Below, one piece after another: positions 7,737 through 16,949 of a DNA stretch of 44,792 nt. Below the pieces are notes generated by a model. It was given only the letters and a program-made list of their open reading frames with translations, was not told where the DNA came from and made no database searches. The position numbers were made by a program, and so were the translations under genes. The DNA comes from Bacteroidales bacterium (GTDB taxonomy: Bacteria; Bacteroidota; Bacteroidia; Bacteroidales; UBA932), in assembly GCA_017559545.1 (NCBI GenBank), contig JAFYRK010000060.1, positions 1 through 44,792 of the forward strand, in the 5' to 3' direction. Numbering within the stretch: the stretch's first letter is position 1; each line of letters begins with the position of its first letter.

Positions 7737-8307
7737 TCTGTCTGACGTAGATCTTGTACGCCTGGCTCTGGAGCAGAATCAGGCGGCATTCATCGTTCTT
7801 TACACAAGATACAGCACTGGTGTAAAGAACCATATATCCCGTTACGTTACCCAGAAGGAAGACGTAGAAGACATCTGTCTGGAGAGCTTCCAGAAGGCAT
7901 TCAGCCAGCTTGAAGCATATAATCCGGAGTATAAGTTCTCAACTTGGATATATAGGATCGCGCGAAACACGGCCTTTGACTACCTCAGCAAGCAGCATAG
8001 GGAAATGACAAAGATGCCGGTCATGTCTATCCATGAGGAAATTGCAGAGCTGAAGGAACTGCCTGCTACGATGCACAATCCCGAAGAAGATATCATCCAG
8101 CAGCAGGAGTATGACAAATGGCTCACCAACATTGAGAAGCTCAAGGATGACTACAAGATAGTGGCAAAGATGAACCTGATCGACAACTTCGGATACAAAG
8201 AGATTGCCGATGCTTTGGATATGCCACTCAACACAGTAAAGACCAAGATAAGAAGAGCAAAGGCAATGCTCTTGAAAATGATGGACTACTCAGACGAATT
8301 ACTATAG
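7708..8307 (+). CDS. RNA polymerase sigma factor, ECF type
   Basis: This 199-residue sigma-70 family protein directs RNA polymerase to alternative promoters. Region 2 is at about 10-85 (AAFIVLYTRYSTGVKNHISRYV, DVEDICLESFQKAF, KFSTWIYRIARNTAFDYL). Region 4 is at about 140-195 (LKDDYKIVAKMNLIDNFGYKEIADALDMPLNTVKTKIRRAKAMLL) with the helix-turn-helix. Regions 1.2 and 3 are missing, as in ECF factors. No anti-sigma gene is adjacent, so it belongs to the stand-alone kind. The start lies inside the polA 3' end (29-base overlap) and the stop is 3 bases before rsmG, so polA-sigma-rsmG form one transcription unit. The targets are unknown. Confidence 0.94.
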   Translation: MDTTGSKLTDLSDVDLVRLALEQNQAAFIVLYTRYSTGVKNHISRYVTQKEDVEDICLESFQKAFSQLEAYNPEYKFSTWIYRIARNTAFDYLSKQHREMTKMPVMSIHEEIAELKELPATMHNPEEDIIQQQEYDKWLTNIEKLKDDYKIVAKMNLIDNFGYKEIADALDMPLNTVKTKIRRAKAMLLKMMDYSDELL

Positions 8308-8310
8308 ACT

Positions 8311-8997
8311 ATGACATTCGAAGAATTCAAGAATATAATCACAGAGAAGTTTCCGGAAGTGACTCCGGAGCAGATGGAACAGTTCCGTCTCATGGACGAG
8401 CTTTATAGGGACTGGAACTCTAAGATCAATGTCGTATCTCGTAAGGACATTGATGAACTTTACAGACACCACGTGCTGCACTCGCTCGGTATCGCCGCAT
8501 ACCTCAAGACTCAGATGCCGGATGTTTATGATCGCATGAGAGGAGAGGGACCATACAGCGTAGCGGAACCGCTCAAGATCCTTGACCTTGGAACAGGAGG
8601 AGGCTTCCCTGGCATTCCTCTGGCGGTAATATTCCCGCACGCACAGTTCACACTCTGCGACTCTATCGGTAAAAAGATCATCGTTGCCACTGAGGTGTCC
8701 AAGGGACTGAAGCTAAATAATGTAAAAACCGTAAATGCGCGAGCTGAGTCTCTTCCAGAGACCTTTGACTACATCGTTTCACGTGCCGTGACATCCCTTG
8801 AGAACTTCATGCCTTGGGTCAAAGGCAAATACGATAGCGGGATCCTCTATCTCAAGGGAGGAGACCTTGCAGAGGAGATCTCGACAGCGATGTCAAAATA
8901 CAAGATGCGTAAAGGTTCAGTACATATCTGGCCTATCAGCAGTTGGACCGCAGACCCGTTTTTTGAGACTAAACAGGTTATTTATATTGAGAAGTAA
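8311..8997 (+). CDS. rsmG: 16S rRNA (guanine-527-N7)-methyltransferase
   Basis: RsmG (GidB) methylates N7 of G527 in the 530 loop of 16S rRNA using S-adenosylmethionine; its loss is known to give low-level streptomycin resistance. The 228-residue protein shows the SAM-binding motif ILDLGTGGGFPGIPLAVIFP near residue 90, the acidic post-motif FTLCDSIGKKIIV, NARAESLP and the conserved FDYIVSRAVTSLENFMPW. The early segment LYRDWNSKINVVSRKDIDELYRHHVLHSL is also typical. It ends inside a very long hairpin (8974-9022). Confidence 0.97.
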   Translation: MTFEEFKNIITEKFPEVTPEQMEQFRLMDELYRDWNSKINVVSRKDIDELYRHHVLHSLGIAAYLKTQMPDVYDRMRGEGPYSVAEPLKILDLGTGGGFPGIPLAVIFPHAQFTLCDSIGKKIIVATEVSKGLKLNNVKTVNARAESLPETFDYIVSRAVTSLENFMPWVKGKYDSGILYLKGGDLAEEISTAMSKYKMRKGSVHIWPISSWTADPFFETKQVIYIEK

Positions 8998-9022
8998 CCT
9001 ACTTTTCGATATAAATAACCTG
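8974..9022 (+). terminator. Long hairpin over rsmG stop, likely terminator
   Basis: CAGGTTATTTATAT (8974-8987) is perfectly repeated inverted at 9009-9022. The intervening bases also pair, with G-U pairs, around a three-base loop, giving a stem of about 23 bp that includes the rsmG stop codon. Only TGTTGTTTTG follows, so it is not a classical T-tract terminator. It may end transcription or protect the mRNA 3' end. Confidence 0.65.
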
Positions 9023-9057
9023 TTGTTTTGAACGTTCGTGAGAAAATTATTAAAATA

Positions 9058-9089
9058 TTTTGCAAATAAATTCAAAAATACTACCTTTG
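9058..9089 (+). promoter_or_regulatory. Promoter of rpmH
   Basis: TTTTG (9058-9062) and TACCTTTG (9082-9089) are separated by 19 bases, a full consensus Bacteroidetes promoter. The leader to the ATG at 9132 is about 37 bases. Confidence 0.85.
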
Positions 9090-9131
9090 CACTCCCAAAT
9101 TGTAGAAGGAAAAATATAAAAATATCTAGAT

Positions 9132-9284
9132 ATGAAAAGAACATTCCAACCATCAGAGCGCAAGCGCCGCAACAAGCACGGTTTCCGCGAGCGCATGTCG
9201 ACTCCTAACGGACGTCGCGTTTTGGCAGCACGCCGCCGTCGTGGCCGCAAGAAGCTTACAGTATCATCTGAGGACAGATGGTAA
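9132..9284 (+). CDS. rpmH: 50S ribosomal protein bL34
   Basis: This 50-residue basic protein of the large ribosomal subunit reads [18 protein letters not shown], then [26 protein letters not shown], which matches the bL34 signature (KRTxQPSxRKRxxxHGFRxRMxTxxGRxVLxxRRxKGRxxL). Bacteroidetes copies usually carry a short extra C-terminal tail, as here (SSEDRW). It is monocistronic with its own consensus promoter and a strong terminator. It is not next to rnpA or dnaA, unlike the classic oriC arrangement. Confidence 0.97.
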   Translation: MKRTFQPSERKRRNKHGFRERMSTPNGRRVLAARRRRGRKKLTVSSEDRW

Positions 9285-9290
9285 TAAAAA

Positions 9291-9320
9291 AGACCGATCA
9301 ATGTTTGATCGGTCTTTTTT
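9291..9320. terminator. Bidirectional terminator between rpmH and ettA
   Basis: The stem AGACCGATCA / TGATCGGTCT (10 bp, five-base loop) is flanked by six A residues on the left and six T residues on the right. It can therefore end both the plus-strand rpmH and the minus-strand ettA transcripts. Confidence 0.93.
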
Positions 9321-9321
9321 A

Positions 9322-11001
9322 TTATTCAGCCATCAGTTTCTTATACTTGAAACGCTTAGGCTCCTCATTACCAAGTCTACGCTTCTTGTTCTCCTCGTAC
9401 TCAGAGTATGTTCCCTCGAAGAAGTAAACCTGAGAGTCACCCTCGAATGCAAGGATATGGGTTGCAATACGATCCAGGAACCAACGGTCGTGGGAGATTA
9501 CCACTGCACATCCTGCGAAATTCTCAAGACCCTCCTCAAGCGCACGGATGGTATTTACATCCACATCGTTGGTAGGCTCGTCAAGAAGAAGCACGTTACC
9601 CTCATCCTTGAGAGTCAATGCAAGGTGGAGACGGTTTCTCTCACCACCCGAAAGGATGCCGCAAAGCTTCTCCTGATCTGCTCCGGAGAAGTTGAAGCGA
9701 GACACATATGCTCTTGCATTCACCTCCCTCTTGCCGAGTCTTACAAACTCTGAATTCTCAGCGATTGTCTCATATACTGTCTTCTCAGGATCGATGCTCT
9801 TATGCTGCTGGTCAACATAAGCAATCTTTACTGTCTCACCGATTGTGATCTCACCTGCATCCGGCTGATCAAGTCCCATGATAAGACGGAACAAGGTTGT
9901 CTTACCCGCACCGTTAGGACCGATCACACCCACGATACCTGCAGGCGGAAGCACGAAGTTAAGGTTTTCATACAAGAGCTTATCTCCATATGCCTTTGAA
10001 ACATTCTTGAACTCAATGACCTTGTTACCGAGTCTTGGTCCGTTAGGGATGAAGATCTCAAGGTTGGCCTCCTTCTCACGTCCATCATCAGCAGCCATCT
10101 TCTCATATGCACCCAGACGGGCCTTTGACTTGGCATGACGGGCCTTAGGAGCCATGCGAACCCACTCAAGCTCACGCTCAAGGGCCTTGCGACGCTTGCT
10201 CTCCTGCTTCTCCTCCTGTGCAAGACGAGTGCTCTTCTGGTCAAGCCATGAAGAATAGTTACCCTTCCATGGAATACCCTCTCCCCTATCAAGCTCAAGG
10301 ATCCATCCTGCAACATTGTCAAGGAAATAACGGTCGTGGGTTACAGCGATGACTGTTCCCTTATACTGCTGGAGATGCGCCTCGAGCCACTGGATACTCT
10401 CTGTATCGAGGTGGTTGGTAGGCTCATCAAGAAGAAGCACATCAGGCTGACGGAGCAACAGGCGGCAAAGAGCCACTCGGCGACGCTCTCCTCCACTGAG
10501 TGTAGAAACCTTCGCATCTGACGGAGGACACTGGAGCGCATCCATAGCTCTCTCAAGCTTTGAATCGATCTCCCAACCACCACAGTGCTCTATCTTCTCA
10601 GTCAGCTCACCCTGACGCTCGATCAGAGCTGCCATCTCATCGTCAGACATAGGCTCGCAGAACTTCATGTTGACTTCCTCATACTCCTTGAGGATATCCA
10701 TAATTTCCTGCACACCTTCCTGTACGACCTCGATAACAGTCTTGTCAGGATCCATCTGAGGCTCCTGCTCAAGGTATCCTACAGAATATCCCGGCGCCCA
10801 TACTACTTCACCCTGGTATCCCTTCTCGATACCTGCGATAATCTTCATGAGCGTAGACTTACCTGAGCCGTTAAGACCCACGATACCGATCTTCGCACCA
10901 TAGAAGAAAGACAGGTAGATATCCTTAAGGATTACCCTATTGTTGTGAGGGAGGATCTTTCCTACCCCGTTCATTGAAAAAATGATCTTCTCGTCTGCCA
11001 T
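9322..11001 (-). CDS. ettA: Energy-dependent translational throttle protein EttA
   Basis: This ABC-F ATPase binds the ribosomal E site and gates the first elongation steps according to ATP/ADP level. The 559-residue protein has no membrane segments and two ABC modules: Walker A GLNGSGKSTLM and signature LSGGERRRVALCRLLL, then Walker A GPNGAGKTTLF and signature LSGGERNRLHLALTL. Both Walker B motifs read LLLDEPTN. The linker arm between them (about 240-320, EEKQESKRRKALERELEWVR) is the ribosome-contacting P-site tRNA interaction motif of EttA. I start at MADEKIIFSMNGVGK (11001); a longer frame to 11082 would cover the promoter (-7 box at 11028-11035) and overlap the upstream gene. Confidence 0.96.
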   Translation of the reverse strand: MADEKIIFSMNGVGKILPHNNRVILKDIYLSFFYGAKIGIVGLNGSGKSTLMKIIAGIEKGYQGEVVWAPGYSVGYLEQEPQMDPDKTVIEVVQEGVQEIMDILKEYEEVNMKFCEPMSDDEMAALIERQGELTEKIEHCGGWEIDSKLERAMDALQCPPSDAKVSTLSGGERRRVALCRLLLRQPDVLLLDEPTNHLDTESIQWLEAHLQQYKGTVIAVTHDRYFLDNVAGWILELDRGEGIPWKGNYSSWLDQKSTRLAQEEKQESKRRKALERELEWVRMAPKARHAKSKARLGAYEKMAADDGREKEANLEIFIPNGPRLGNKVIEFKNVSKAYGDKLLYENLNFVLPPAGIVGVIGPNGAGKTTLFRLIMGLDQPDAGEITIGETVKIAYVDQQHKSIDPEKTVYETIAENSEFVRLGKREVNARAYVSRFNFSGADQEKLCGILSGGERNRLHLALTLKDEGNVLLLDEPTNDVDVNTIRALEEGLENFAGCAVVISHDRWFLDRIATHILAFEGDSQVYFFEGTYSEYEENKKRRLGNEEPKRFKYKKLMAE

Positions 11002-11027
11002 ATTATATATTAAGTATGAATTTGCGG

Positions 11028-11035
11028 CAAATATA
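11028..11035 (-). promoter_or_regulatory. -7 box of ettA
   Basis: The minus strand reads TATATTTG, a perfect -7 match, 26 bases before the ettA ATG and just past the stop of the regulator gene. A -33 element is not evident. Confidence 0.55.
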
Positions 11036-11039
11036 GCAT

Positions 11040-12137
11040 TTATTTTCGCTTCTTGGAAAGCCTTATCTTCTCTTTCCTGCACCAGTCGCTCGGATTCTCA
11101 TCCATAAACAGTCGAAAAGCCATATTAAAGGACACAATGGTATTGAAGCCGCATAAGGGCCACAGTTCAGCCACCTTCAATTCAGTGTTGTTCCTGAAGC
11201 ATTCCATCGCGTACATCACCCTGTGATAGTTGACATACTGGCAGAAGTTCCTGCCGGTGCATTGCCCGATTGCCCGGGAGATATACACTTTATTCGAGAA
11301 TACCCTGGCCACTACATCATTGATCGTGAGATTACCGTTCAGAAAAGGTTTTTCCTCATCAAAATATGTCTGGATCCTTTCATATAGTTCCTTATACATA
11401 TTCTCCTGACCAGGAGAGACCGCCGCAGACTCGACAGGAGATATGCGCATAGACTCGACAATCCTCCGCTCATGCCTCTGGAACACTGCAAATACGGAAT
11501 CGTATGCTATCCTGACACTCTGTCCAGCCACCATGAGCACCAGAAGCACGAAGATGACAGCAGACGCGCACGCACTTGAAGACAGAGCTGCAAACAGTCC
11601 TATCAGAGTCATGAGCCCCATTGCATACAGGGAATCCACTGACATACAGAGAAGAGTCCATACGGTACCGGATTGCATAAGAGCATGAATATTCCACAAC
11701 CTCATTCCTACAGCCCACGTATATACAGATATCCAGGCAATGCCCAGGCCGGACGAAATACGCCCGGCTATCCGAGGTTCAAAGGGATGATAAACCCTGA
11801 CTGCGCACAGTATATAATACAGCGACAGCAAGACTGACACTACGAGCATCGCAACGACAATCTTCTTCTTGTCTGATATATCTATAAATGTATTCGTCAA
11901 TACTGAAAGGGAAATCAAAGCAATGATGATATCGACAGGTATTCTGTGCAGCACCCCTGATCCGGCAAGCAGATCGCATATCATCAGGATAGCACAGAAA
12001 CATAGCGCAACTGAGCCATACCACCTGTTAATGGTGGCAAGAGCCTTATACCTGATATTGCGGGCGAGAAGCGCTCCTGCAAGAAGAAGCAGAGCAGTCG
12101 CAAATGCCGTCACAAAAAATATATCCATAACAATCAT
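11040..12137 (-). CDS. Membrane-anchored AraC-family transcriptional regulator
   Basis: About 365 residues. The N-terminal two thirds hold six or seven hydrophobic helices (FFVTAFATALLLLAGALLA, IIIALISLSVL, VVAMLVVSVLLSLYYIL, LMTLIGLFAAL, VIFVLLVLMVA). The C-terminal 100 residues are an AraC/XylS double helix-turn-helix (LTINDVVARVFSNKVYISRAIG... CQYVNYHRVMYAMECF... KVAELWPLCGFNTIVSFNMAFR). It should sense something in or near the inner membrane and act on DNA directly, without phosphorelay; this is inferred from architecture. ATG 12137 (MIVMDIFF) lies about 8 bases downstream of the predicted transcription start, so the longer frame to 12227, which runs through the promoter and terminator, is rejected. 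The target genes are unknown. Confidence 0.88.
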   Translation of the reverse strand: MIVMDIFFVTAFATALLLLAGALLARNIRYKALATINRWYGSVALCFCAILMICDLLAGSGVLHRIPVDIIIALISLSVLTNTFIDISDKKKIVVAMLVVSVLLSLYYILCAVRVYHPFEPRIAGRISSGLGIAWISVYTWAVGMRLWNIHALMQSGTVWTLLCMSVDSLYAMGLMTLIGLFAALSSSACASAVIFVLLVLMVAGQSVRIAYDSVFAVFQRHERRIVESMRISPVESAAVSPGQENMYKELYERIQTYFDEEKPFLNGNLTINDVVARVFSNKVYISRAIGQCTGRNFCQYVNYHRVMYAMECFRNNTELKVAELWPLCGFNTIVSFNMAFRLFMDENPSDWCRKEKIRLSKKRK

Positions 12138-12150
12138 CGTTTGCTTAGTG

Positions 12151-12158
12151 CAAAAGTA
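12151..12158 (-). promoter_or_regulatory. -7 box of the membrane AraC regulator
   Basis: The minus strand reads TACTTTTG, matching TAnnTTTG, 13 bases before the ATG at 12137. This predicts a very short leader. Confidence 0.55.
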
Positions 12159-12183
12159 TATAAAGTTTCTCCTCAAAAAGAAC

Positions 12184-12222
12184 GTGGATCCCGGTAAGTC
12201 ATTCAAAACTACCGGGATCCAC
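12184..12222 (-). terminator. Terminator of the leuS-yitT operon
   Basis: A perfect 13-bp stem GTGGATCCCGGTA / TACCGGGATCCAC with a 13-base loop is followed on the minus strand by GTTCTTTTTG. It sits between the second yitT gene and the next gene's promoter. A long T-rich tract (12229-12262) lies on the other side. Confidence 0.85.
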
Positions 12223-12268
12223 AACAAGTTTTTCTTTTTTTTATAATTTTTTCTTTTTTTTAAAATCG

Positions 12269-13210
12269 CTATTTCTTAGTCCTTACTTTTATCGTATCAA
12301 AGCCCTGTCCATATACGCCCATAACTGACGAAACAGAGAGGAAAGCATCGGGATCGATGGACTTGACAAAGCGCAACAAGAGATTAAGATCGCTCTTTCT
12401 TGTTACCACCATGATAACCTCCTTTGCCTCCTTGGAATACCATCCTTTGGCAGGGAGAACAGTAACACCCCTCTTCATATCGAATGCAATGGCATCTGCC
12501 ATTTCTGTAACCTTCTTTGTAAAGATGAATACCTGGACAGACTGCTTCGAACCTGAAATATAAAGGTCGATTGCGTATCCGCATACCGTAACCTGCATCA
12601 GACCGTACACAACAATGGCAATCTTTTCAGGATAGTCAAGGAGATGGCCTGTCCTATCGTATGACGGAAGAAGCAATGAAGAAAGGATGATGATGATATC
12701 AATGATGAGAATCACTCTTCCTGGAGAAGACGGCTTGTACTTGCACCATATAAGAGCTATGATATCTGTTCCACCTGTACTGCCGCCCTGTGACATCGAG
12801 AGTCCGATACCAACACCGGCCATGATTCCACCGAGAACTGTGCAGACAATCTTGCTGTCCTGCGAGAAATTATCCACAAAGTCAACCGGAATGAATTCCT
12901 GAGTCACACCGAGCATTATGGATGTCATGACAATGGCATAGATAGTCTTTGCTCCGAATCCGGTTCCAAGAATCTTGGTTCCGATGATAAGAAGGAGTAT
13001 GTTCATGACAAAGTACGTGATTGAAATCGGAATCAATCCGTCCGTTGCATACTGCAGGATTGCAGAAAAACCGGTTACACCGCCACCGATCATACCGTTA
13101 GGAGTAAGGAACATAGCCCAACCCAACGCATACATGGTAAGACCGAGCGTAATGAGTAAGTACTCTTTGAACACGGTTCCAATTGATGTCCTATGAAGTT
13201 TGTCTGTCAT
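12269..13210 (-). CDS. YitT family membrane protein (second copy)
   Basis: This 313-residue inner-membrane protein has five or six transmembrane helices (about 15-200, with LITLGLTMYALGWAMFLTPNGMIGGGVTGFSAIL and GGIMAGVGIGLSMSQGGSTGGTDIIALI) and a C-terminal cytoplasmic DUF2179 domain (about 235-305, RGVTVLPAKGWYSKEAKEVIMVVTRKSDLNLLLRFVKSIDPDAFLSV). The G-G-S-T-G-G-T-D-I-I motif is the YitT signature. The family has no firmly established transport substrate. Its start codon overlaps the stop of the first yitT copy (TAATG), so the two should be translated in a coupled way, which suggests a heteromeric pair. It is the last gene of the leuS operon. Confidence 0.93.
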   Translation of the reverse strand: MTDKLHRTSIGTVFKEYLLITLGLTMYALGWAMFLTPNGMIGGGVTGFSAILQYATDGLIPISITYFVMNILLLIIGTKILGTGFGAKTIYAIVMTSIMLGVTQEFIPVDFVDNFSQDSKIVCTVLGGIMAGVGIGLSMSQGGSTGGTDIIALIWCKYKPSSPGRVILIIDIIIILSSLLLPSYDRTGHLLDYPEKIAIVVYGLMQVTVCGYAIDLYISGSKQSVQVFIFTKKVTEMADAIAFDMKRGVTVLPAKGWYSKEAKEVIMVVTRKSDLNLLLRFVKSIDPDAFLSVSSVMGVYGQGFDTIKVRTKK

Positions 13211-14136
13211 TATTTACCCTCCTCAATCTTTTTTGTTTTTCTCAGGTTTATACCAGTCTTGACCTCCTCGAAGCCTTCACCGAAGACACTCATTGCCGTA
13301 GATACGGATACGAACGCCTTTGGATCAATCGACTTGATTTCCTTTATGACCTCGTTCATCTGATATTTCCTTGAAACGATAAGCAATACCTTACTTTCCT
13401 TCTGCGAATACCAACCCATTGACTGCAAAGCCGTCACACCACGATGCACTACATGGATCATATGGTCGGCGATCTCCTGATACTTTGATGAGAATACGAG
13501 AATCTGCACAGATGACTTGTTTCCCAGGAGCACGTAATCAATGCCGAACGAGAAGCCAAGCATGATGATGTAAGCATAAACAACATCTATAAGGCCCTTA
13601 TCAGGAAGAAGGAAAAGCGATGCTATGATGAAAATGTCTGTATATAGATATACTTTTCCTGGGGACACCGGCCAATACTTGTTTATAATCATGGCGATGA
13701 TGTCCGTTCCGCCGGAACTTCCCCCACGAAGCAGGACGAGACCGAGACCTACAGCCTCCATTGCCGCTCCGATAAGAGCCGCAAGGAGTTTCTCATCATT
13801 CTCTACGAATCCATAGAACTTCAACGCCTCAAACTGAGGAAGGATATTGAAGAGTACGGAAGTAAGGATGATGACATAGATAGTCTTGATTCCAAAGGCC
13901 CTTCCAAGAGACAGGAATCCTATCACCAGAAGGCCTATGTTCATGATCCAATAAGGTATACCCATCGGTATAGCGCCTTTTGTCGCATACTCGATGATGG
14001 TACACAGACCCGTCAGTCCGCCGCTGGCCATACCTGTAGGAATGATGATTGAGGTCCATGCCATACAGAATATGGTAGCGCCTATCGTCATCAATATATA
14101 ATCCCACAGAAGGTTCAGGACCTTGTTCTTTTCCAT
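13210..14136 (-). CDS. YitT family membrane protein (first copy)
   Basis: This 308-residue paralogue of the following gene has the same layout: transmembrane part (TIGATIFCMAWTSIIIPTGMASGGLTGLCTIIEYA, GAAMEAVGLGLVLLRGGSSGGTDIIAMI), then DUF2179 (HRGVTALQSMGWYSQKESKVLLIVSRKYQMNEVIKEIKSIDPKAFVSV). Corresponding motifs are recognisable along the whole length, so the pair arose by an old tandem duplication and has diverged. It lies 14 bases after the leuS stop with no terminator between. The substrate is unknown. Confidence 0.93.
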   Translation of the reverse strand: MEKNKVLNLLWDYILMTIGATIFCMAWTSIIIPTGMASGGLTGLCTIIEYATKGAIPMGIPYWIMNIGLLVIGFLSLGRAFGIKTIYVIILTSVLFNILPQFEALKFYGFVENDEKLLAALIGAAMEAVGLGLVLLRGGSSGGTDIIAMIINKYWPVSPGKVYLYTDIFIIASLFLLPDKGLIDVVYAYIIMLGFSFGIDYVLLGNKSSVQILVFSSKYQEIADHMIHVVHRGVTALQSMGWYSQKESKVLLIVSRKYQMNEVIKEIKSIDPKAFVSVSTAMSVFGEGFEEVKTGINLRKTKKIEEGK

Positions 14137-14150
14137 AGGTTGAGAAGTAT

Positions 14151-16916
14151 TTATTTCACTACAATGTTTACAATCTTGCCTGGCACGACGATCACCTTGA
14201 CAATATTACCCTCTCCCACATACCTGGCAGTCTGGTCAAGTCCACGTACATGTGCATCGACGTCCTCACGTGACATGTCAAGAGGGAGTTCTACTGTAAA
14301 GCGAGTCTTACCGTTGAAAGACACTGCGTAAGTGCATGTATTCTCGATTGTATATGCCTCCACATACTCTGGGAAAGATGCATAAGTGATGCTTTCCTTG
14401 TGTCCAAGCGCCTCCCACAGCTCCTCTGTAACGTGTGGAGCGAATGGTGAAAGCAGCACGATGAGCTGTTCGAGGACCTCACGTTTGTTGCACTTGAGGT
14501 CAGTAAGCTCGTTTACGGCAATCATGAATGCGCTGACTGCTGTGTTGAATGAGAAGGCCTCGATATCTGTGCGCACCTTGCCGATGAGCTTATGGAGTGC
14601 CTTGAGCTCTTCTGGAGTAGCTTTCTCGTCTGTAACGATGAGACCATCTCGGTCATAGAAGAGTCTCCAGACCTTCTTGATGAAGCGGTTCACGCCGTCA
14701 ATACCCTTTGTATCCCATGGCTTAGACTGCTCAAGAGGTCCGAGGAACATCTCATAAAGACGCAGAGTATCTGCACCGTATGTATCGCAGATGAGATCCG
14801 GGTTCACTACGTTGAACATAGACTTCGACATCTTCTCGACTGCCCATCCACAGATGTACTCACCATCCTCAAGGATGAACTCCGCTGTCGCGAACTCTGG
14901 CATCCATGCCTTGAATGCCTCGAGGTCGAGACGGTCGTTGCGTACGATGTTCACGTCAACATGAATCTCTGTTGTCTCATATTGGTCCTTAAGGCCGAGA
15001 GACACAAATGTATTTGTGCCGATGATACGGTAAACGAAGTTTGAGCGGCCCTGGATCATACCCTGGTTGATGAGCTTCTTGAACGGCTCGTTCTTGCACA
15101 CATAACCGAGGTCATAGAGGAACTTGTTCCAGAAACGAGAGTAGATAAGGTGACCTGTAGCATGCTCAGTACCACCGATATAGAGATCTACATCCTGCCA
15201 ATATCCGTTTGCCTCCTCACCTACGAGAGCCTCTGAGTTGTGCGGATCCATATAACGGAGATAGTATGCGCTGCTGCCGGCAAAACCTGGCATCGTGCTC
15301 ATCTCGATCTGATATCCGTCATAGGTCCAATCCTTTGCACGTCCGAGAGGCGGCTCGCCAGACTCGGTTGGAAGGAACTTGTCAACCTCAGGAAGCTGAA
15401 GCGGAAGATCCGCGAGAGTCATAGGGGTCGCTACCCCGTCCTTGAAGTACATAGGGAACGGTTCGCCCCAATATCTCTGACGAGAGAAGATAGCATCACG
15501 AAGTCGATAGTTTACCTTTCTGTGGCCGATGCCATGCTTCTCTACATAGTCAATTGCTGCAGGAATAGCCTCCTTGACAGAAAGTCCGTTGAGGAAGCCT
15601 GAGTTGCACATAACACCCTCCTTTGCATCAAAGCTTGACTCACTGACGTCGCAACCTTCGATAAGAGGGATGATTGGGAGGTTGAATGTCTTTGCAAATG
15701 CGTAGTCACGGCTGTCGTGCGCCGGAACCGCCATGATAGCGCCTGTACCATATCCGGCGAGGACGTACTCACCGATCCATACAGGAACCTTCCCGCCTGT
15801 CAGCGGGTTCACTGCGTAAGAACCTGAGAACACACCGGTAACCTTACGGGCCTCCATCATTCTCTCACGCTCTGTCTTCTTCTTGGCCATTGCGAGGTAC
15901 TCCTCAACTGCCTCCTTCTGCTCTGCGGTAGTGAGCTTCTCCACCCACTCGCTCTCAGGGGCAAGAACCATGAAAGTAACACCGAACACAGTGTCTGCAC
16001 GTGTTGTAAAGATGGTCATATCATACTCCTCAGTACCGTTCGATACCTTGAAGTTCATCTCCGCTCCCTGGCTCTTTCCGATCCAGTTGCGCTGCATATC
16101 CTTGAGTGAATCAGTCCAGTCAAGAGTCTCAAGATCATCAAGAAGTCTTCCGGCATATGCTGATACGCGAAGCTGCCACTGGGTCATCTTCTTCTGCTCG
16201 ACAGGATGGCCACCGCGTACAGAGTATCCTTCCTTGACCTCATCGTTAGCGAGAACTGTTCCGAGTGCAGGACACCAGTTCACAGCGGTCTCTCCCTGAT
16301 ATGCGATACGATACTGCATCAGCACCGCTGCCTTCTCCTTGTCAGAGAATGATGCCCACTGCTCTGCTGTAAAAGGCTCGACATCGCCGCAGGCAGCATC
16401 CACTGCAGCGCTTCCGCCCTGTGCGAAAGCAGCCTCAAGGTCTGCGATAGGACGCGCCTTCTGCTGTACGTTATCATACCAGCTGTCAAACATCTGGAGG
16501 AAAGCCCACTGTGTCCACTTATAGTATTCCGGATCGCAAGTACGGATCTCGCGCGACCAGTCATATGAGAAACCGATCCTATCCATCTGCTGGCGATAAC
16601 GTGCAATATTATTCTCTGTTGTCACAGCCGGATGCTGGCCTGTCTGTATTGCATACTGCTCCGCAGGAAGTCCAAACGCGTCATAGCCCATCGGGTGAAG
16701 TACGTTAAATCCGCAGAGTCGCTTGTAACGGCTGTAGATGTCGCTCGCGATGTATCCGAGCGGGTGTCCTACATGAAGACCCGCTCCTGAAGGATACGGG
16801 AACATGTCAAGAACGTAATATTTAGGCTTAGTGCTGTCCACATCAGCCTTGAATGTATGGTTGGCAGCCCAGAAGGCCTGCCACTTGCTCTCAATTTCTT
16901 TAAAATTGTAATCCAT
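14151..16916 (-). CDS. leuS: Leucine--tRNA ligase
   Basis: This class Ia aminoacyl-tRNA synthetase attaches leucine to tRNA-Leu. The 921-residue protein shows the HIGH-type motif in [21 protein letters not shown] (about residues 40-60), the CP1 editing domain ([19 protein letters not shown]; the conserved aspartate for clearing misacylated tRNA is present) and [13 protein letters not shown] near residue 693. The anticodon-binding and C-terminal domains follow. It extends about 60 residues beyond the E. coli enzyme, including a Bacteroidetes-type insertion after the HIGH region ([32 protein letters not shown]). It heads an operon with two yitT genes. The promoter -7 box is at 16939-16946. Confidence 0.98.
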   Translation of the reverse strand: MDYNFKEIESKWQAFWAANHTFKADVDSTKPKYYVLDMFPYPSGAGLHVGHPLGYIASDIYSRYKRLCGFNVLHPMGYDAFGLPAEQYAIQTGQHPAVTTENNIARYRQQMDRIGFSYDWSREIRTCDPEYYKWTQWAFLQMFDSWYDNVQQKARPIADLEAAFAQGGSAAVDAACGDVEPFTAEQWASFSDKEKAAVLMQYRIAYQGETAVNWCPALGTVLANDEVKEGYSVRGGHPVEQKKMTQWQLRVSAYAGRLLDDLETLDWTDSLKDMQRNWIGKSQGAEMNFKVSNGTEEYDMTIFTTRADTVFGVTFMVLAPESEWVEKLTTAEQKEAVEEYLAMAKKKTERERMMEARKVTGVFSGSYAVNPLTGGKVPVWIGEYVLAGYGTGAIMAVPAHDSRDYAFAKTFNLPIIPLIEGCDVSESSFDAKEGVMCNSGFLNGLSVKEAIPAAIDYVEKHGIGHRKVNYRLRDAIFSRQRYWGEPFPMYFKDGVATPMTLADLPLQLPEVDKFLPTESGEPPLGRAKDWTYDGYQIEMSTMPGFAGSSAYYLRYMDPHNSEALVGEEANGYWQDVDLYIGGTEHATGHLIYSRFWNKFLYDLGYVCKNEPFKKLINQGMIQGRSNFVYRIIGTNTFVSLGLKDQYETTEIHVDVNIVRNDRLDLEAFKAWMPEFATAEFILEDGEYICGWAVEKMSKSMFNVVNPDLICDTYGADTLRLYEMFLGPLEQSKPWDTKGIDGVNRFIKKVWRLFYDRDGLIVTDEKATPEELKALHKLIGKVRTDIEAFSFNTAVSAFMIAVNELTDLKCNKREVLEQLIVLLSPFAPHVTEELWEALGHKESITYASFPEYVEAYTIENTCTYAVSFNGKTRFTVELPLDMSREDVDAHVRGLDQTARYVGEGNIVKVIVVPGKIVNIVVK

Positions 16917-16938
16917 AGGTCTTTTATATAAAATCTTT

Positions 16939-16946
16939 CAAAGATA
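16939..16946 (-). promoter_or_regulatory. -7 box of the leuS operon
   Basis: The minus strand reads TATCTTTG, a perfect -7 match, 22 bases before the leuS ATG. It lies within the 33-base gap after the preceding gene, whose stop is at 16950. Confidence 0.6.
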
Positions 16947-16949
16947 ATA

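Noticed and set aside
9132..9284. rpmH as a sign of the replication origin
   Set aside because: No rnpA, dnaA, dnaN or DnaA-box cluster nearby; rpmH is isolated here.
14592..15044. 150-codon frame antisense to leuS
   Set aside because: Shadow of leuS.
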